The notes beneath the pieces were generated by a model that searched no databases, was not told the DNA's origin, and saw only the letters and a list, made by a program, of their open reading frames with translations. This document shows positions 42,460 to 51,498 of a DNA stretch of 64,000 nucleotides, in pieces (the stretch's first letter is position 1; every line of letters begins with the position of its first letter). A program made the position numbers and the translations under genes. The stretch spans positions 62,001-126,000 of the forward strand of contig JANNPZ010000091.1 of assembly GCA_031400505.1 (NCBI GenBank). Direction: 5' to 3'. The DNA is from JAIYDJ01 sp031400505. GTDB taxonomy: Bacteria; Pseudomonadota; Alphaproteobacteria; Rhodobacterales; Rhodobacteraceae.

Positions 42460-43945
42460 CAGCATCGTTATTGGCGCGGGGCCGAACGGTCTGGCGGCGG
42501 CGCACCGGCTGGCCAGCAAGGGTGCTGCGGTTCTGGTGCTGGAGGCTGCCGCTGCCCCCGGTGGCGGGGCGGGTCTGGCGCATCTGTCCTACAACCTCGA
42601 TCCACGCGTCGAAACGGCGATGAACCTTGTCGGGCATGGGCTGGAATGGCTTGGTGCCGATCTGGCAACGACGGCACTGTCGCCTGACGGGCGGCATCTT
42701 CGGATGCAAGGGGGCCAGGTTTCCGGCGATGTCAGCGAGGCCGACCGTATCGCCTGGGCGGCGCTGCGCGCCCGGTTGATGCGCTTTGCGGCTGTTTTGG
42801 CGCACTTGAACCACATGCCCCCGCCGCGCATCGCCAAGGGCGTGGGCAATCCAATGCTGAAACTGGCGATAATCGGCTTGCGCGCAAGGATGCTAGGGGC
42901 AGCGGAGTTCCGCGAGCTTGGCCGCATTCTGCTGACCAATGTGCATGACCTGCTGGACGATGAGTTGACCGACCCCCGCCTCAAAGGCGCTTTGGCGTTC
43001 GAGGCCACAATGGGCGGCTGGCTGGGTCCGCGTTCGCCCAATTCGGTGCTGCCTTGGCTCGTGCGCCTGTCCGGTCAGACGGGCCGGTTGCAGGGGGCGA
43101 TTGGCCTGCCAAAGGGCGGGATGGCGGCACTTGGTTCCGCGATGGCCACTGCTGCCACGGCGGCGGGTGTGGTGATCCGCTGCTATGCGCGGGTCGAGCG
43201 GATCATCGTCGAAGGTGAAAAGGTCGCCGGGGTAATGCTGGTGGGTGGTGAGGAGATCCGCGCGCGCCGCGTGGTGTCGTCCATAGCCCCCAAGACCACG
43301 CTTCTGACATTGATCGGCCCCCGGCATCTGGACGCAGGGCTGGTCACCCGCGCCCGCCACCTGAAGGCGCGCGGCGGGGCGGCCAAGCTGCATCTGATCC
43401 TTAGGGCGCTGCCGGATTTCAAGGGCGCCAACCTGCAGGACCGCCTGATCCTCGCGGGGTCCGAACACGACGTGGAGCGCGCCTTCAACCCGGTGAAGTA
43501 TGGCCGCGTGCCGGATCGCCCGGGGTTGGAGATCGTGATCTCCACGGCGCATGAACCCCGCACCGATGGCAAGCATCAGCTGTCCGCCATCGCGCAGTTT
43601 GCCCCCCATGCGCCTGCCGACCGCGACGCCGCACGCGCGCAGATGCTGGCCGCCTGCCTGGCGCAACTTGAAGCCCACGCGCCGGGGATCGGTGTGCTGG
43701 TGGAGCAAGCCGAGCTTCTGATGCCCTATGACATCCAAGACCGTTATGGCCTGCCTGGGGGGCAGTGGCATGCGGGTGAACTCAGCGTCGAACAGATGCT
43801 GTTCCTGCGCCCGCTGCCGGGGATCGCGCAATACAAGGGGCCGGTGCCGGGCCTGTGGCTCGCCTCGGCCGGATGTCACCCTGGCGGGGGCATTTCGTGC
43901 ACGCCCGGCTGGAACGCAGCCCTTGCGATGGAGGCAGAGGGATGA
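42440..43945 (+). CDS. Phytoene-dehydrogenase-like FAD oxidoreductase 2
   Basis: 501 residues. FAD motif IVIGAGPNGLAAAHRLASKGAAVLVLEAAAAPGGGA at the N-terminus; C-terminal LWLASAGCHPGGGISCTPGWNAAL. It shares fold and layout with the preceding gene but only moderate similarity, so it is an old duplication. The start may be ATG 42440 or ATG 42446. It overlaps the GcvT-like gene by 4 bases. A cofactor-dependent oxidation linked to the GcvT-like neighbour is plausible. Confidence 0.84.
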   Translation: MLMPSFDSIVIGAGPNGLAAAHRLASKGAAVLVLEAAAAPGGGAGLAHLSYNLDPRVETAMNLVGHGLEWLGADLATTALSPDGRHLRMQGGQVSGDVSEADRIAWAALRARLMRFAAVLAHLNHMPPPRIAKGVGNPMLKLAIIGLRARMLGAAEFRELGRILLTNVHDLLDDELTDPRLKGALAFEATMGGWLGPRSPNSVLPWLVRLSGQTGRLQGAIGLPKGGMAALGSAMATAATAAGVVIRCYARVERIIVEGEKVAGVMLVGGEEIRARRVVSSIAPKTTLLTLIGPRHLDAGLVTRARHLKARGGAAKLHLILRALPDFKGANLQDRLILAGSEHDVERAFNPVKYGRVPDRPGLEIVISTAHEPRTDGKHQLSAIAQFAPHAPADRDAARAQMLAACLAQLEAHAPGIGVLVEQAELLMPYDIQDRYGLPGGQWHAGELSVEQMLFLRPLPGIAQYKGPVPGLWLASAGCHPGGGISCTPGWNAALAMEAEG

Positions 43946-45126
43946 GCACACTGCGCCATTTTGAAACGCCGCTGCTGAAGACCCCGTTCCATGCCCGCAC
44001 CGAGGCTGCGAACAAGCTGTGGTCGTGGGGAAACTGGGGCGGCTATACGACGGTTCTGACCTATGACGATCTTGCGATGGAGCATTCGGCGATCCGCAAC
44101 ACGGCATCGGTTTATGACCTGTCGCCAATGATCAAATACCGGATCGAAGGCCCGGATGCGACGGCCTATCTCGACAGGCTGACCCTGCGCAATGTGAGCA
44201 AGCTTTCGGTCGGCGGGGTGCAATACACCGCTTGGGTCAATGACGCGGGGCATATGCTGGACGACGGCACGCTCTTTCGATTGGTAGCCGACCGCTATCG
44301 GCTGTGCTGCCAGGAGCGGCATCTGAACTGGCTGCTTGACAGCGCGTTTGGTTTTGACGTGACGATTGAGGACGAGACCGAAGAGATGGCGGCGCTGTCG
44401 CTGCAAGGCCCGACTTCGGCAGAAATCCTGCGGCTGGCGGGGTTTGTTGTCAGCGCGTTGAAGCCCTTCCGGACGGCGGAGTATGCCCTTGGCACGGGCC
44501 GCCTGATGATCTCGCGCACTGGGTTTACAGGCGATCTGGGGTATGAGCTGTGGACCACGCCCGATCTGGCGCTGCCCCTGTGGGATGCGCTGTTTGAGGC
44601 GGGCGCGCTGCATGGGTTGCGCCCGATCGGATCCGACGCGTTGAACATGGCGCGGCTGGAAGCGGGGCTGATCATCACCGGCAATGACTTTACCCCGGCC
44701 GATACCTGCGTGCGCGAGGACCGGTTGCGCAGCCCGCTGGAAATGGGGCTGGAATGGATGATCGACTGGGACAAAGGCCATTTCACCGGCAAGGCAGCTC
44801 TGGTGGCACAGCGCGCGGCTGGCACGAAATGGAGCTTTGTAGGGCTGGAGATCGGGGGCAATATCTCGGCCGAAGGGTCGATCCTTTACCACAACCGGAA
44901 GACCGAAGTGGGCGTGATCACTGGTGCTATCTGGTCGCCCGCCTTGAAGAAGAACATCGCGATGGCGCAGGTGCTGACGCGGTATGTCACGGGCGGCAAT
45001 ATCTGGGCCGAAATCTATGCGCTGCGCGAGCTGCACTATGAGAAACTGATGATGCCGGCGCGGGTGGTGGAGCGCCCGTTCTTCAACCACCCCCGCCGCC
45101 GCGCCACACCACCCGGGAGATTCTGA
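43942..45126 (+). CDS. GcvT/DmdA-superfamily folate-dependent methyl (aminomethyl) transferase
   Basis: 394 residues. The GcvT N-terminal domain and its C-terminal barrel are both present: MIKYRIEGPDATAYLDRLTLRN, GHMLDDGTLFRL, and the signature MISRTGFTGDLGYEL with IGSDALNMARLEAG. Family members move one-carbon units from methylated substrates to tetrahydrofolate (GcvT, dimethylglycine/sarcosine oxidases, DMSP demethylase DmdA). Glycine cleavage genes gcvH and gcvP are absent, so a role as a demethylase or formaldehyde-capturing subunit is more likely. It overlaps the flavoprotein gene by 4 bases and the first Rieske gene starts 1 base after its stop. Confidence 0.85.
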   Translation: MSTLRHFETPLLKTPFHARTEAANKLWSWGNWGGYTTVLTYDDLAMEHSAIRNTASVYDLSPMIKYRIEGPDATAYLDRLTLRNVSKLSVGGVQYTAWVNDAGHMLDDGTLFRLVADRYRLCCQERHLNWLLDSAFGFDVTIEDETEEMAALSLQGPTSAEILRLAGFVVSALKPFRTAEYALGTGRLMISRTGFTGDLGYELWTTPDLALPLWDALFEAGALHGLRPIGSDALNMARLEAGLIITGNDFTPADTCVREDRLRSPLEMGLEWMIDWDKGHFTGKAALVAQRAAGTKWSFVGLEIGGNISAEGSILYHNRKTEVGVITGAIWSPALKKNIAMAQVLTRYVTGGNIWAEIYALRELHYEKLMMPARVVERPFFNHPRRRATPPGRF

Positions 45127-45127
45127 A

Positions 45128-46273
45128 ATGAATGACCAAACCCGCCACCCCCTTTCCCCACGCCTTGACCATTGCCCCGAAGGCCTGCCCAAGGCGGCCT
45201 ATTTCGACAAGGGTTGGTATGACCGGGAAATGGCGACGATCTTCGCCCTGCAATGGGTCATGGTCGGGCGGGTATCAGATTTCCCCACCGGCAAGATGCG
45301 CCGTGTACCGGTGGGCGCGGCACAAGTGATTGTCGTGCACGACAGCGATGGCCAGCTTGCCGCCTGGCACAACTCCTGCCCGCACCGGGGTTCCGAGCTT
45401 TGCGTCAAGGACGAGGAAGACGTGGGCAAGCTGATCCGCTGCCCCTATCACGCCTTTGCCTTTGCGGCCTCGGACGGGCGGCTGGTCTCGACAGCGCACG
45501 CCATCCCCACCGATGATTTTGATCGCGCCGCCAATGGCCTGCGCCTGGTGGCAAGCCGAATCTGGAACGGCTTTCTGTTCCTGAACCTTTCGGCCGATCC
45601 GGGTGATATCTGGTCCGATGTCGGCCTTCGCACGCTGGACAACTGGCCGATGGACCGGCTGGTTACCGGCCACACTTGGGAACATGACATCGCGTGCAAT
45701 TGGAAAAGCTTCTGGGAAAACTATTCCGAATGCCTGCACTGCCCCGGCATCCACCCCGAACTTTGCGATTTGGTGCCCGTCTACCGCCGCGGCATCATGG
45801 GCGCGAATGAGGCACTCGATTGGGTGCCCGACAATGCGCCCGCCCAGTCAAACCTGCGCGAAGGTGCGAAGACATGGTCGATGGACGGCCAGCTCTGCGG
45901 CACGGCCTTTGACGGGCTGACGGCAGATGAAGCGCGGGTAGGCTATAGCTTTGCCACGCTTTGGCCGTCGGCCTACATCGTCGCGCACCTTGATTATGTG
46001 CGGGCAACCCGCCTTGTGCCGATGGGGCCCGGCAAGACACGGCTGATCGCCGAATGGTTTTTCACGCCCGAAACGCTGGCCCAGCCGGGCTTTGACGCAG
46101 GTAGCGTTGCGGCCTTTGCCAAGATCGTGATGACGCAAGACGGTGCCGCGTCCGAGATGAACCAGCGCGGCATGGCCTCGCCCGCCTTCACGTCAGCCCG
46201 GCTGATGCCCGAGGAATACGAAATCTACCGGTTTCAGCAATGGATCCGGGCAGAGATGGAGGGTACCCTATGA
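45128..46273 (+). CDS. Rieske oxygenase alpha subunit A (quaternary-amine type)
   Basis: 381 residues. The Rieske [2Fe-2S] ligands are C84, H86 (SCPHRGSELC), C105 and H108 (CPYHAFAF). The mononuclear iron site is in WENYSECLHCPGIHPEL with H204 and H209. The bridging residue between the two metal sites is E201 where most ring-hydroxylating oxygenases have Asp; Glu occurs in carnitine monooxygenase CntA and its relatives acting on quaternary amines. It probably hydroxylates an N-methyl or C-N position. No reductase subunit is in the operon. It overlaps the second Rieske gene by 4 bases. Confidence 0.9.
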   Translation: MNDQTRHPLSPRLDHCPEGLPKAAYFDKGWYDREMATIFALQWVMVGRVSDFPTGKMRRVPVGAAQVIVVHDSDGQLAAWHNSCPHRGSELCVKDEEDVGKLIRCPYHAFAFAASDGRLVSTAHAIPTDDFDRAANGLRLVASRIWNGFLFLNLSADPGDIWSDVGLRTLDNWPMDRLVTGHTWEHDIACNWKSFWENYSECLHCPGIHPELCDLVPVYRRGIMGANEALDWVPDNAPAQSNLREGAKTWSMDGQLCGTAFDGLTADEARVGYSFATLWPSAYIVAHLDYVRATRLVPMGPGKTRLIAEWFFTPETLAQPGFDAGSVAAFAKIVMTQDGAASEMNQRGMASPAFTSARLMPEEYEIYRFQQWIRAEMEGTL

Positions 46274-47487
46274 CCGAACTTCCTCACCCGATTATCCCTA
46301 TCCCGAATGACTGGGACCGCCGTGGCCTGCCTGCGTGGACCTACCATTCGCCCGCCCTTTTCGCGCTGGAACGCGAGAAGCTGTTCATGACCCATTGGCA
46401 GGTCGTCGGTCACGCTTGCGATGTGCCCAACCCCGGCGACTGGCTGACTTATGATCTGCTGGGCGAACGCGCGGTTGTGATGCACGGGCAGGACGGCGTG
46501 GTGCGGGCGTTCCACAACCTGTGCCGCCACCGGGGCGCGCGGGTGGTGGATGGGGCGCAAGGCAGTTGCAAGGGGTCCGTCGTCTGCCCGTTTCATGGCT
46601 GGGTCTACAACCTTGACGGCACGTTGCGCGGGGCCTCGCAGCCCAAGGCGTTCGGCGCGTTGAACCGCGAGGAGTTCGGGCTGAAACCGATCGAGATGCA
46701 AAGCTTTCACGGCTTCATTTTCCTGCGGTTCGGCCCCGGCCCGCAGCCTGACATTTCCACCCTGCTGGCCCCGTTTGACGCCGATTTCGCGGCCTATGAC
46801 CTAAAATCCGTGCTTCCCGTCGCGGTGCCTGACTGGTCCACCGACCTGCCCGTCAACTGGAAATCGGTCCGCGACGTGGATAACGAAGGCTATCACGTGG
46901 CCCTTGCCCATCCGGGCCTGCAAGACCTGTATGGCCGCACCTACCGCGATCACCATCTGGAGAACGGGCTGTCGATGTCGATCGGCTGGTTTGGCGATGT
47001 GCCGGCCAAGGGCTGGTCGGTGCGGCAGTATGTGAAAGCCTCGCCCCCCCGGCCCGATCTGCCGCAGCATTTGCAAAAGGCCTGGGCCTATTATGGACTG
47101 TTTCCCAATCAGGTCTTTACCGTCACTCCCGAGGGGATGCAGTTCTACCATGACATCCCGCTGTCTGTGGGCCTGACGCGACTGACCGGGCGGGTGTACC
47201 GCTGGGCGAACGAGTCCCGCAATGCCAGGCTGGCGCGCTATCTGGCTTTCCGGATCGACCGGCAAACCTCGGCCGAGGATCAGCAGCTGCAGATCTGGTC
47301 GAACGAGTCGATGAAGTCGGACGCGTTCGAGGGGTTTCACCTGTCGGATCTGGAATATGGCCTGCGCCGCCACCATGACGGCCTGCGCAGCCTCATGCCG
47401 GTCATGTCGTTGGACGCACCGCCACCCGAAGACCGGATGGCCGAGATCAACGCCGATTTGTATTGCAAGACCAAGGTTCAGGTATAA
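46270..47487 (+). CDS. Rieske oxygenase alpha subunit B (quaternary-amine type)
   Basis: 405 residues. Rieske ligands C85, H87 (LCRHRGARVV), C106 and H109 (CPFHGWVYN). The mononuclear site is RDVDNEGYHVALAHP with H209 and H214; the bridging residue is E206, the CntA-like Glu. The spacing (Glu-x2-His-x4-His) equals that of CntA. It differs clearly from the first Rieske protein, so they may act at successive steps or form a mixed trimer. The 4-base overlap shows coupled translation. A transporter binding-protein gene follows. Confidence 0.9.
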   Translation: MTELPHPIIPIPNDWDRRGLPAWTYHSPALFALEREKLFMTHWQVVGHACDVPNPGDWLTYDLLGERAVVMHGQDGVVRAFHNLCRHRGARVVDGAQGSCKGSVVCPFHGWVYNLDGTLRGASQPKAFGALNREEFGLKPIEMQSFHGFIFLRFGPGPQPDISTLLAPFDADFAAYDLKSVLPVAVPDWSTDLPVNWKSVRDVDNEGYHVALAHPGLQDLYGRTYRDHHLENGLSMSIGWFGDVPAKGWSVRQYVKASPPRPDLPQHLQKAWAYYGLFPNQVFTVTPEGMQFYHDIPLSVGLTRLTGRVYRWANESRNARLARYLAFRIDRQTSAEDQQLQIWSNESMKSDAFEGFHLSDLEYGLRRHHDGLRSLMPVMSLDAPPPEDRMAEINADLYCKTKVQV

Positions 47488-47530
47488 CCTGACTGGAAAA
47501 TCAATGAAAATTGCTTCAGGGGAAAATGCC

Positions 47531-48634
47531 ATGAGAGTAAACCGTCGTCAGGCCCTTTTGGGGGCCACGGCCGCCCTTGCTGCACCATGGGTGCGCCCGT
47601 CCTGGGCACAGTCGGGCGTGGTGAACGTCTACAACTGGGCGGATTACATCGGCGAGACAACGATTGCCGACTTCACCGCCGAGACCGGCATCGAGGTCGT
47701 CTATGATCTTTATGCAAGCGCCGAAGAAATGCAGGCCAAGTTGCTTGCAGGCTCCACCGGCTATGATGTCGTGCTGCATTATGGTCAGGGGCTGCCGCGC
47801 TCGATCGAGGCGGGCGTCCTGCAAAAGCTTTCCCGGGCCAAGCTGACCGGCTGGGGCAATCTTGACCCCGACATCCTCAAGACATTCTCGCTTTATGACC
47901 CGAATTACGAGTACTGCGTGCCCTATATGTGGGGGTCGGTCGGCATGACCTATAACACCGACATGGTCAAGGAACGCATTCCGAACGCCGATCTCGAATC
48001 GCTCGATCTGCTGCTGAAGCCTGAAAATGCCGCACTCCTTGCCGACTGCGGCATTTCGCTTTTGGACAGCCCGAATGACATCGGCTTCATGATCCTGAGC
48101 TACCTCGGGATTGACCCGAATACGGCAGGCCCGGCTGAATGGGCAAAACTGGTCGAGGCGGTCAAGCCTGTGCGCGACTACATCGCGACTTTTGACAACG
48201 CCAACTACCTGACCGCCATCCCGAATGGCGAGCTTTGCATGGTCAACAACTGGTCGGGCGACTATGGCGTGGCCAAGGCGCGTGCGGCCGAGGCCGGGAT
48301 CGAGATGAACCTTGGGTACTTTGTGCCAAAGACCGGCGCGCCTGCATGGTTTGATGTCTGGGCCATGCCCGTCGATGCGCCGAACGTCGACAATGGCCAT
48401 CGCTTCATCGACTACCTGCTGCGCCCCGAAGTGATCGCTGCGTGCACGAATTTTACCGGCTATGGCAATGTAAATCTGGCCTCAAAACCCTTCGTCGATC
48501 CGGCAATCCTGGCCGATTCGGCGGTCTATCCCGATGCCACGGCGATCGCGCGGCTTTACACGCCGCTGCCGCAAACCCCCGAGCAGGAGTCGGACTTGAA
48601 CCGGGCATGGTCCGAAATCAAGACGGGCGGCTGA
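47531..48634 (+). CDS. Polyamine/betaine-type ABC substrate-binding protein
   Basis: 367 residues, PotD/PotF-like. A Tat-type signal, MRVNRRQALLGATAALAAPW, ends in AQS. The mature start VVNVYNWADYIGETTIADFTAETGIEV is typical of the family. GGGGAAAATGCC precedes the ATG at 47531 (an alternative is 47504). It captures the cationic substrate for the permeases encoded by the next genes. The Tat signal suggests folding before export, sometimes seen in binding proteins of this class. The ligand is not determined; a quaternary or methylated amine fits the operon. Confidence 0.9.
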   Translation: MRVNRRQALLGATAALAAPWVRPSWAQSGVVNVYNWADYIGETTIADFTAETGIEVVYDLYASAEEMQAKLLAGSTGYDVVLHYGQGLPRSIEAGVLQKLSRAKLTGWGNLDPDILKTFSLYDPNYEYCVPYMWGSVGMTYNTDMVKERIPNADLESLDLLLKPENAALLADCGISLLDSPNDIGFMILSYLGIDPNTAGPAEWAKLVEAVKPVRDYIATFDNANYLTAIPNGELCMVNNWSGDYGVAKARAAEAGIEMNLGYFVPKTGAPAWFDVWAMPVDAPNVDNGHRFIDYLLRPEVIAACTNFTGYGNVNLASKPFVDPAILADSAVYPDATAIARLYTPLPQTPEQESDLNRAWSEIKTGG

Positions 48635-48637
48635 AGC

Positions 48638-49744
48638 ATGTCGGCGGAAGTGGCCGAACCGTTCTTGCAGATAGATGGCGTGTCGAAAAGCTTTGGCGCG
48701 TTCGAGGCGGTCAGGGATGTGTCCCTGACCGTGGCCAAGGGCGAAATCTTCGGGCTTTTGGGCGGCTCTGGTTGCGGCAAGACCACATTGCTGCGGATGC
48801 TTGCCGGGTTCGAGGAACCCACCTCGGGGCGCATCTACCTGGATGGTCGCGACATGGCGCAGGTGCCCGCTTGGGAGCGCCCGGTGCACATGATGTTCCA
48901 GTCCTATGCCTTGTTCCCGCACATGACGGTGGCTGCGAATGTGGGATACGGGCTCAAGCACGAGAAAAACCTGTCCAGGTCCGACCGTGCTGCGCGCGTG
49001 GCCGAGATGCTGGATCTGGTGCAGTTGACAGAGTTCGGTCACCGCAAGCCGCACCAGATTTCGGGTGGCCAGAAACAGCGCGTGGCCCTGGCCCGGGCCC
49101 TTGCGCGGCAGCCGAAGCTTCTGCTGCTGGACGAGCCACTGGCCGCCCTCGACAAAAAGCTCCGCGAGCATACCCAGTTCGAACTGATGTCAATTCAGGC
49201 CCGCACCGGCGTCACCTTCATCGTCGTGACCCACGATCAGGAAGAAGCGATGACCCTGTCCGACCGGATTGCCGTGATGGACAAAGGTCAGGTCAAACAA
49301 GTCGGAAATCCCACCGAAATCTATGAATTCCCGGTCAGCACGTTCGTGGCCGGGTTCATCGGGTCGGTCAACAGCTTTGAGGCAACGGTTCTGGCGCGGG
49401 AAGGCGGCACTCTGCGGCTTGGCGTGCCTGGCCTTGGCGGAGAGGTGATCGCGCGCAATGTTCCGGTCGCCACGCCCGGGCAAAAGGTAACGCTGGCCAT
49501 CCGGCCCGAGAAGATGGCGCTTTCTCGCGAGCGGCCCGATGGCCCGAATACCTTTCACGGCCATGTCAAGGATCTGGCCTATTTCGGCAAGGACAGCCTG
49601 TACAGGGTCACGCTGCCCGGGGGGCTGGTGCAGGCGCATGCCGTCAACACGCGGCGCGGTGACGAGGGGGCGCGGGTTGTCGATTGGGATGATGCGGTCT
49701 GGGTGGCGTTTGATCCGGCCTCGGCCATCGTGCTGGTGGACTAA
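48638..49744 (+). CDS. Polyamine-type ABC importer ATPase
   Basis: 368 residues, PotA/PotG-like. Walker A is GGSGCGKT (Gly replaces Pro), the Q-loop is FQSYALFPHMT, the signature ISGGQKQRVALARAL, Walker B LLLLDEPLAALDKKLR, the switch His TFIVVTHDQEEAM. A TOBE domain of about 100 residues follows (LAIRPEKMALSR). It begins 3 bases after the binding-protein stop; the permease gene starts 3 bases after its own. It energises the import of the catabolic substrate. Confidence 0.94.
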   Translation: MSAEVAEPFLQIDGVSKSFGAFEAVRDVSLTVAKGEIFGLLGGSGCGKTTLLRMLAGFEEPTSGRIYLDGRDMAQVPAWERPVHMMFQSYALFPHMTVAANVGYGLKHEKNLSRSDRAARVAEMLDLVQLTEFGHRKPHQISGGQKQRVALARALARQPKLLLLDEPLAALDKKLREHTQFELMSIQARTGVTFIVVTHDQEEAMTLSDRIAVMDKGQVKQVGNPTEIYEFPVSTFVAGFIGSVNSFEATVLAREGGTLRLGVPGLGGEVIARNVPVATPGQKVTLAIRPEKMALSRERPDGPNTFHGHVKDLAYFGKDSLYRVTLPGGLVQAHAVNTRRGDEGARVVDWDDAVWVAFDPASAIVLVD

Positions 49745-49747
49745 GCG

Positions 49748-50662
49748 ATGGCCAGGGCGCGCTTTCAACGGTGGTTTGATGCCAACGGTTGGGTGGGTCT
49801 CTTGATCGGCACGCCTTATGTCTGGCTGCTGCTGATGTTTCTTTTGCCGTTTCTGATCGTTGTGGCCATGAGTGTTGCCACCAAAACCCCCACCGCCCCG
49901 CCGTTTTCGTTTGGCGGTGAACAACCATGGATCAACCTCGAGCCCTATTCCCGCGTGGTGTCGGACGGGCTTTACCTGCGTGCCTTCCTGACGTCGGTGG
50001 TGAACGCCTTTGTGGCGATGATCTTTTGTCTTCTAATCGGCTATCCGATGGCGCTTGGCCTGACCCGCGTTTCCAGAAGCTGGCGCAACATCCTGTTGAT
50101 GATGGTGATCCTGCCATTCTGGACCTCGTTCCTTCTGCGAGTCTATGCTTGGATGGGCCTGATGGGCAAGAATTCGTGGTTCAACGGTTTGCTGACCGAT
50201 GCCTGGAACTTTCTGGTGCCACTTTCTTGGGCCCTCAAATCGGTGCCGATGATGCATACGAACTTTGCGGTCATTCTGGTGATGGTCTACACCTATCTGC
50301 CGTTCATGATCCTGCCGCTTTATGCCAGTCTGGAACGGTTGGACCCGACGCTGGACGAGGCGGCGATGGATCTGGGCAGCCGCCCCTTTCAGGTGTTTCG
50401 GGACGTGACATTGCCGCAATCCGTGCCGGGCATCGTGGCGGGCGGGATGCTGGTGTTCATTCCCGCCGCGGGCGAGTTGGTGATCCCGTCGCTGGTTGGC
50501 AATGCCTCGCAGCCGATGATCGGAAAGATCATCCTGGATGAATTCGGTCAGGCGCGCGACTGGCCGATGGCCTCGGCGGTGGCGGTGGCACTGCTGATCC
50601 TGATGGTGATCCCAACGATGATCTACAACCGGTCACAGGCAAAGGCGGAGCAGGCCCGATGA
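49748..50662 (+). CDS. Polyamine-type ABC importer permease 1 (PotB/H-like)
   Basis: 304 residues with six membrane helices. The N-terminal one is IGTPYVWLLLMFLLPFLIVVAMS. The EAA loop reads TLDEAAMDLGSRPFQVFRDVTLPQ. Helices such as LMMVILPFWTSFLLRVYAW belong to the characteristic core of spermidine/putrescine-type permeases. It overlaps the second permease gene by 4 bases. Together the two form the inner-membrane channel. Confidence 0.94.
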   Translation: MARARFQRWFDANGWVGLLIGTPYVWLLLMFLLPFLIVVAMSVATKTPTAPPFSFGGEQPWINLEPYSRVVSDGLYLRAFLTSVVNAFVAMIFCLLIGYPMALGLTRVSRSWRNILLMMVILPFWTSFLLRVYAWMGLMGKNSWFNGLLTDAWNFLVPLSWALKSVPMMHTNFAVILVMVYTYLPFMILPLYASLERLDPTLDEAAMDLGSRPFQVFRDVTLPQSVPGIVAGGMLVFIPAAGELVIPSLVGNASQPMIGKIILDEFGQARDWPMASAVAVALLILMVIPTMIYNRSQAKAEQAR

Positions 50663-51498
50663 AGCGCCCACCGACCTTCCTGATCAGCGTCATGTGCTTT
50701 GGCTTTGCGTTCTTCTACATCCCAATCCTGTCGATGATGGTCTACAGCTTCAACGCCTCGCGGCTTGCGACCGTGTGGGGCGGGTTTTCGACCAAATGGT
50801 ACGTGTCGTTGTTCCGCAACGAGGCGGTGATTGATGCGCTGATCCTGTCCTTGAAGATCGCGCTGGTGTCGGCCTGCTTCGCCACGATTTTGGGAACGAT
50901 GGCCGGAATCACTCTGGCGCGATACACCAAGTTCCGGGGTCGCACCCTGTTTTCCGGCCTGGTGACCGCGCCCCTGATCATGCCCGAGGTCATCACCGGC
51001 ATTTCGCTGCTGATGTTCTTCATCCTGATGGCCGACTGGGTCGGTTGGCCCGGGCAGCGCGGCTTTACCACCATCACGCTGGCCCATATCACCTTTTCCA
51101 TGGTGTTCGTGACAACCATCGTTCAGGCCCGCATGTCGCAATCCGACCGCGCGATCGAAGAGGCGGCGATGGACCTCGGTTCGCGCCCCTGGCAGGTGAT
51201 GTTCGACATCACGCTGCCGGTGATCTCGCCCGCGATCCTGTCGGGCTGGTTGTTAGCGTTTACCATCAGTCTGGATGACGTTGTCATCAGCTCGTTCGTG
51301 ACCGGGCCGGGCTCGACAACGCTGCCCTTGCTGATCTGGTCCAAGGTCAGGCTGGGCGTCACGCCCGATATCAACGCCTTGGCCACGCTGATGGTGCTGG
51401 CGGTCGGAATTGGCGTGGTCGCAGCCGGTATCATCATGAACCGGGCCGAGCGCCGCCGCGCTTTGGAGGAACGCTTGGCGTATCGCAGCAATGACTGA
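50659..51498 (+). CDS. Polyamine-type ABC importer permease 2 (PotC/I-like)
   Basis: 279 residues, six helices, with the start MKRPPTFLISVMCFGFAFFYIPILSMMVYSFN typical of PotC. The EAA loop is IEEAAMDLGSRPWQVMFDITLP. The C-terminal GPGSTTLPLLIWSKVRLGVTPDIN motif is also present. The 3' end overlaps the cupin gene by 8 bases, so the transporter and the downstream enzymes form one transcription unit. Confidence 0.94.
   Translation: MKRPPTFLISVMCFGFAFFYIPILSMMVYSFNASRLATVWGGFSTKWYVSLFRNEAVIDALILSLKIALVSACFATILGTMAGITLARYTKFRGRTLFSGLVTAPLIMPEVITGISLLMFFILMADWVGWPGQRGFTTITLAHITFSMVFVTTIVQARMSQSDRAIEEAAMDLGSRPWQVMFDITLPVISPAILSGWLLAFTISLDDVVISSFVTGPGSTTLPLLIWSKVRLGVTPDINALATLMVLAVGIGVVAAGIIMNRAERRRALEERLAYRSND

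Noticed and set aside
40843..43945. Carotenoid biosynthesis genes (crtI-like pair)
   Set aside because: No crtB, crtE or other carotenoid genes are near, and the two proteins are coupled to a GcvT-like gene and Rieske oxygenases.
43942..45126. Glycine cleavage system T protein
   Set aside because: No gcvH or gcvP lies next to it, and the operon context is oxidative demethylation.
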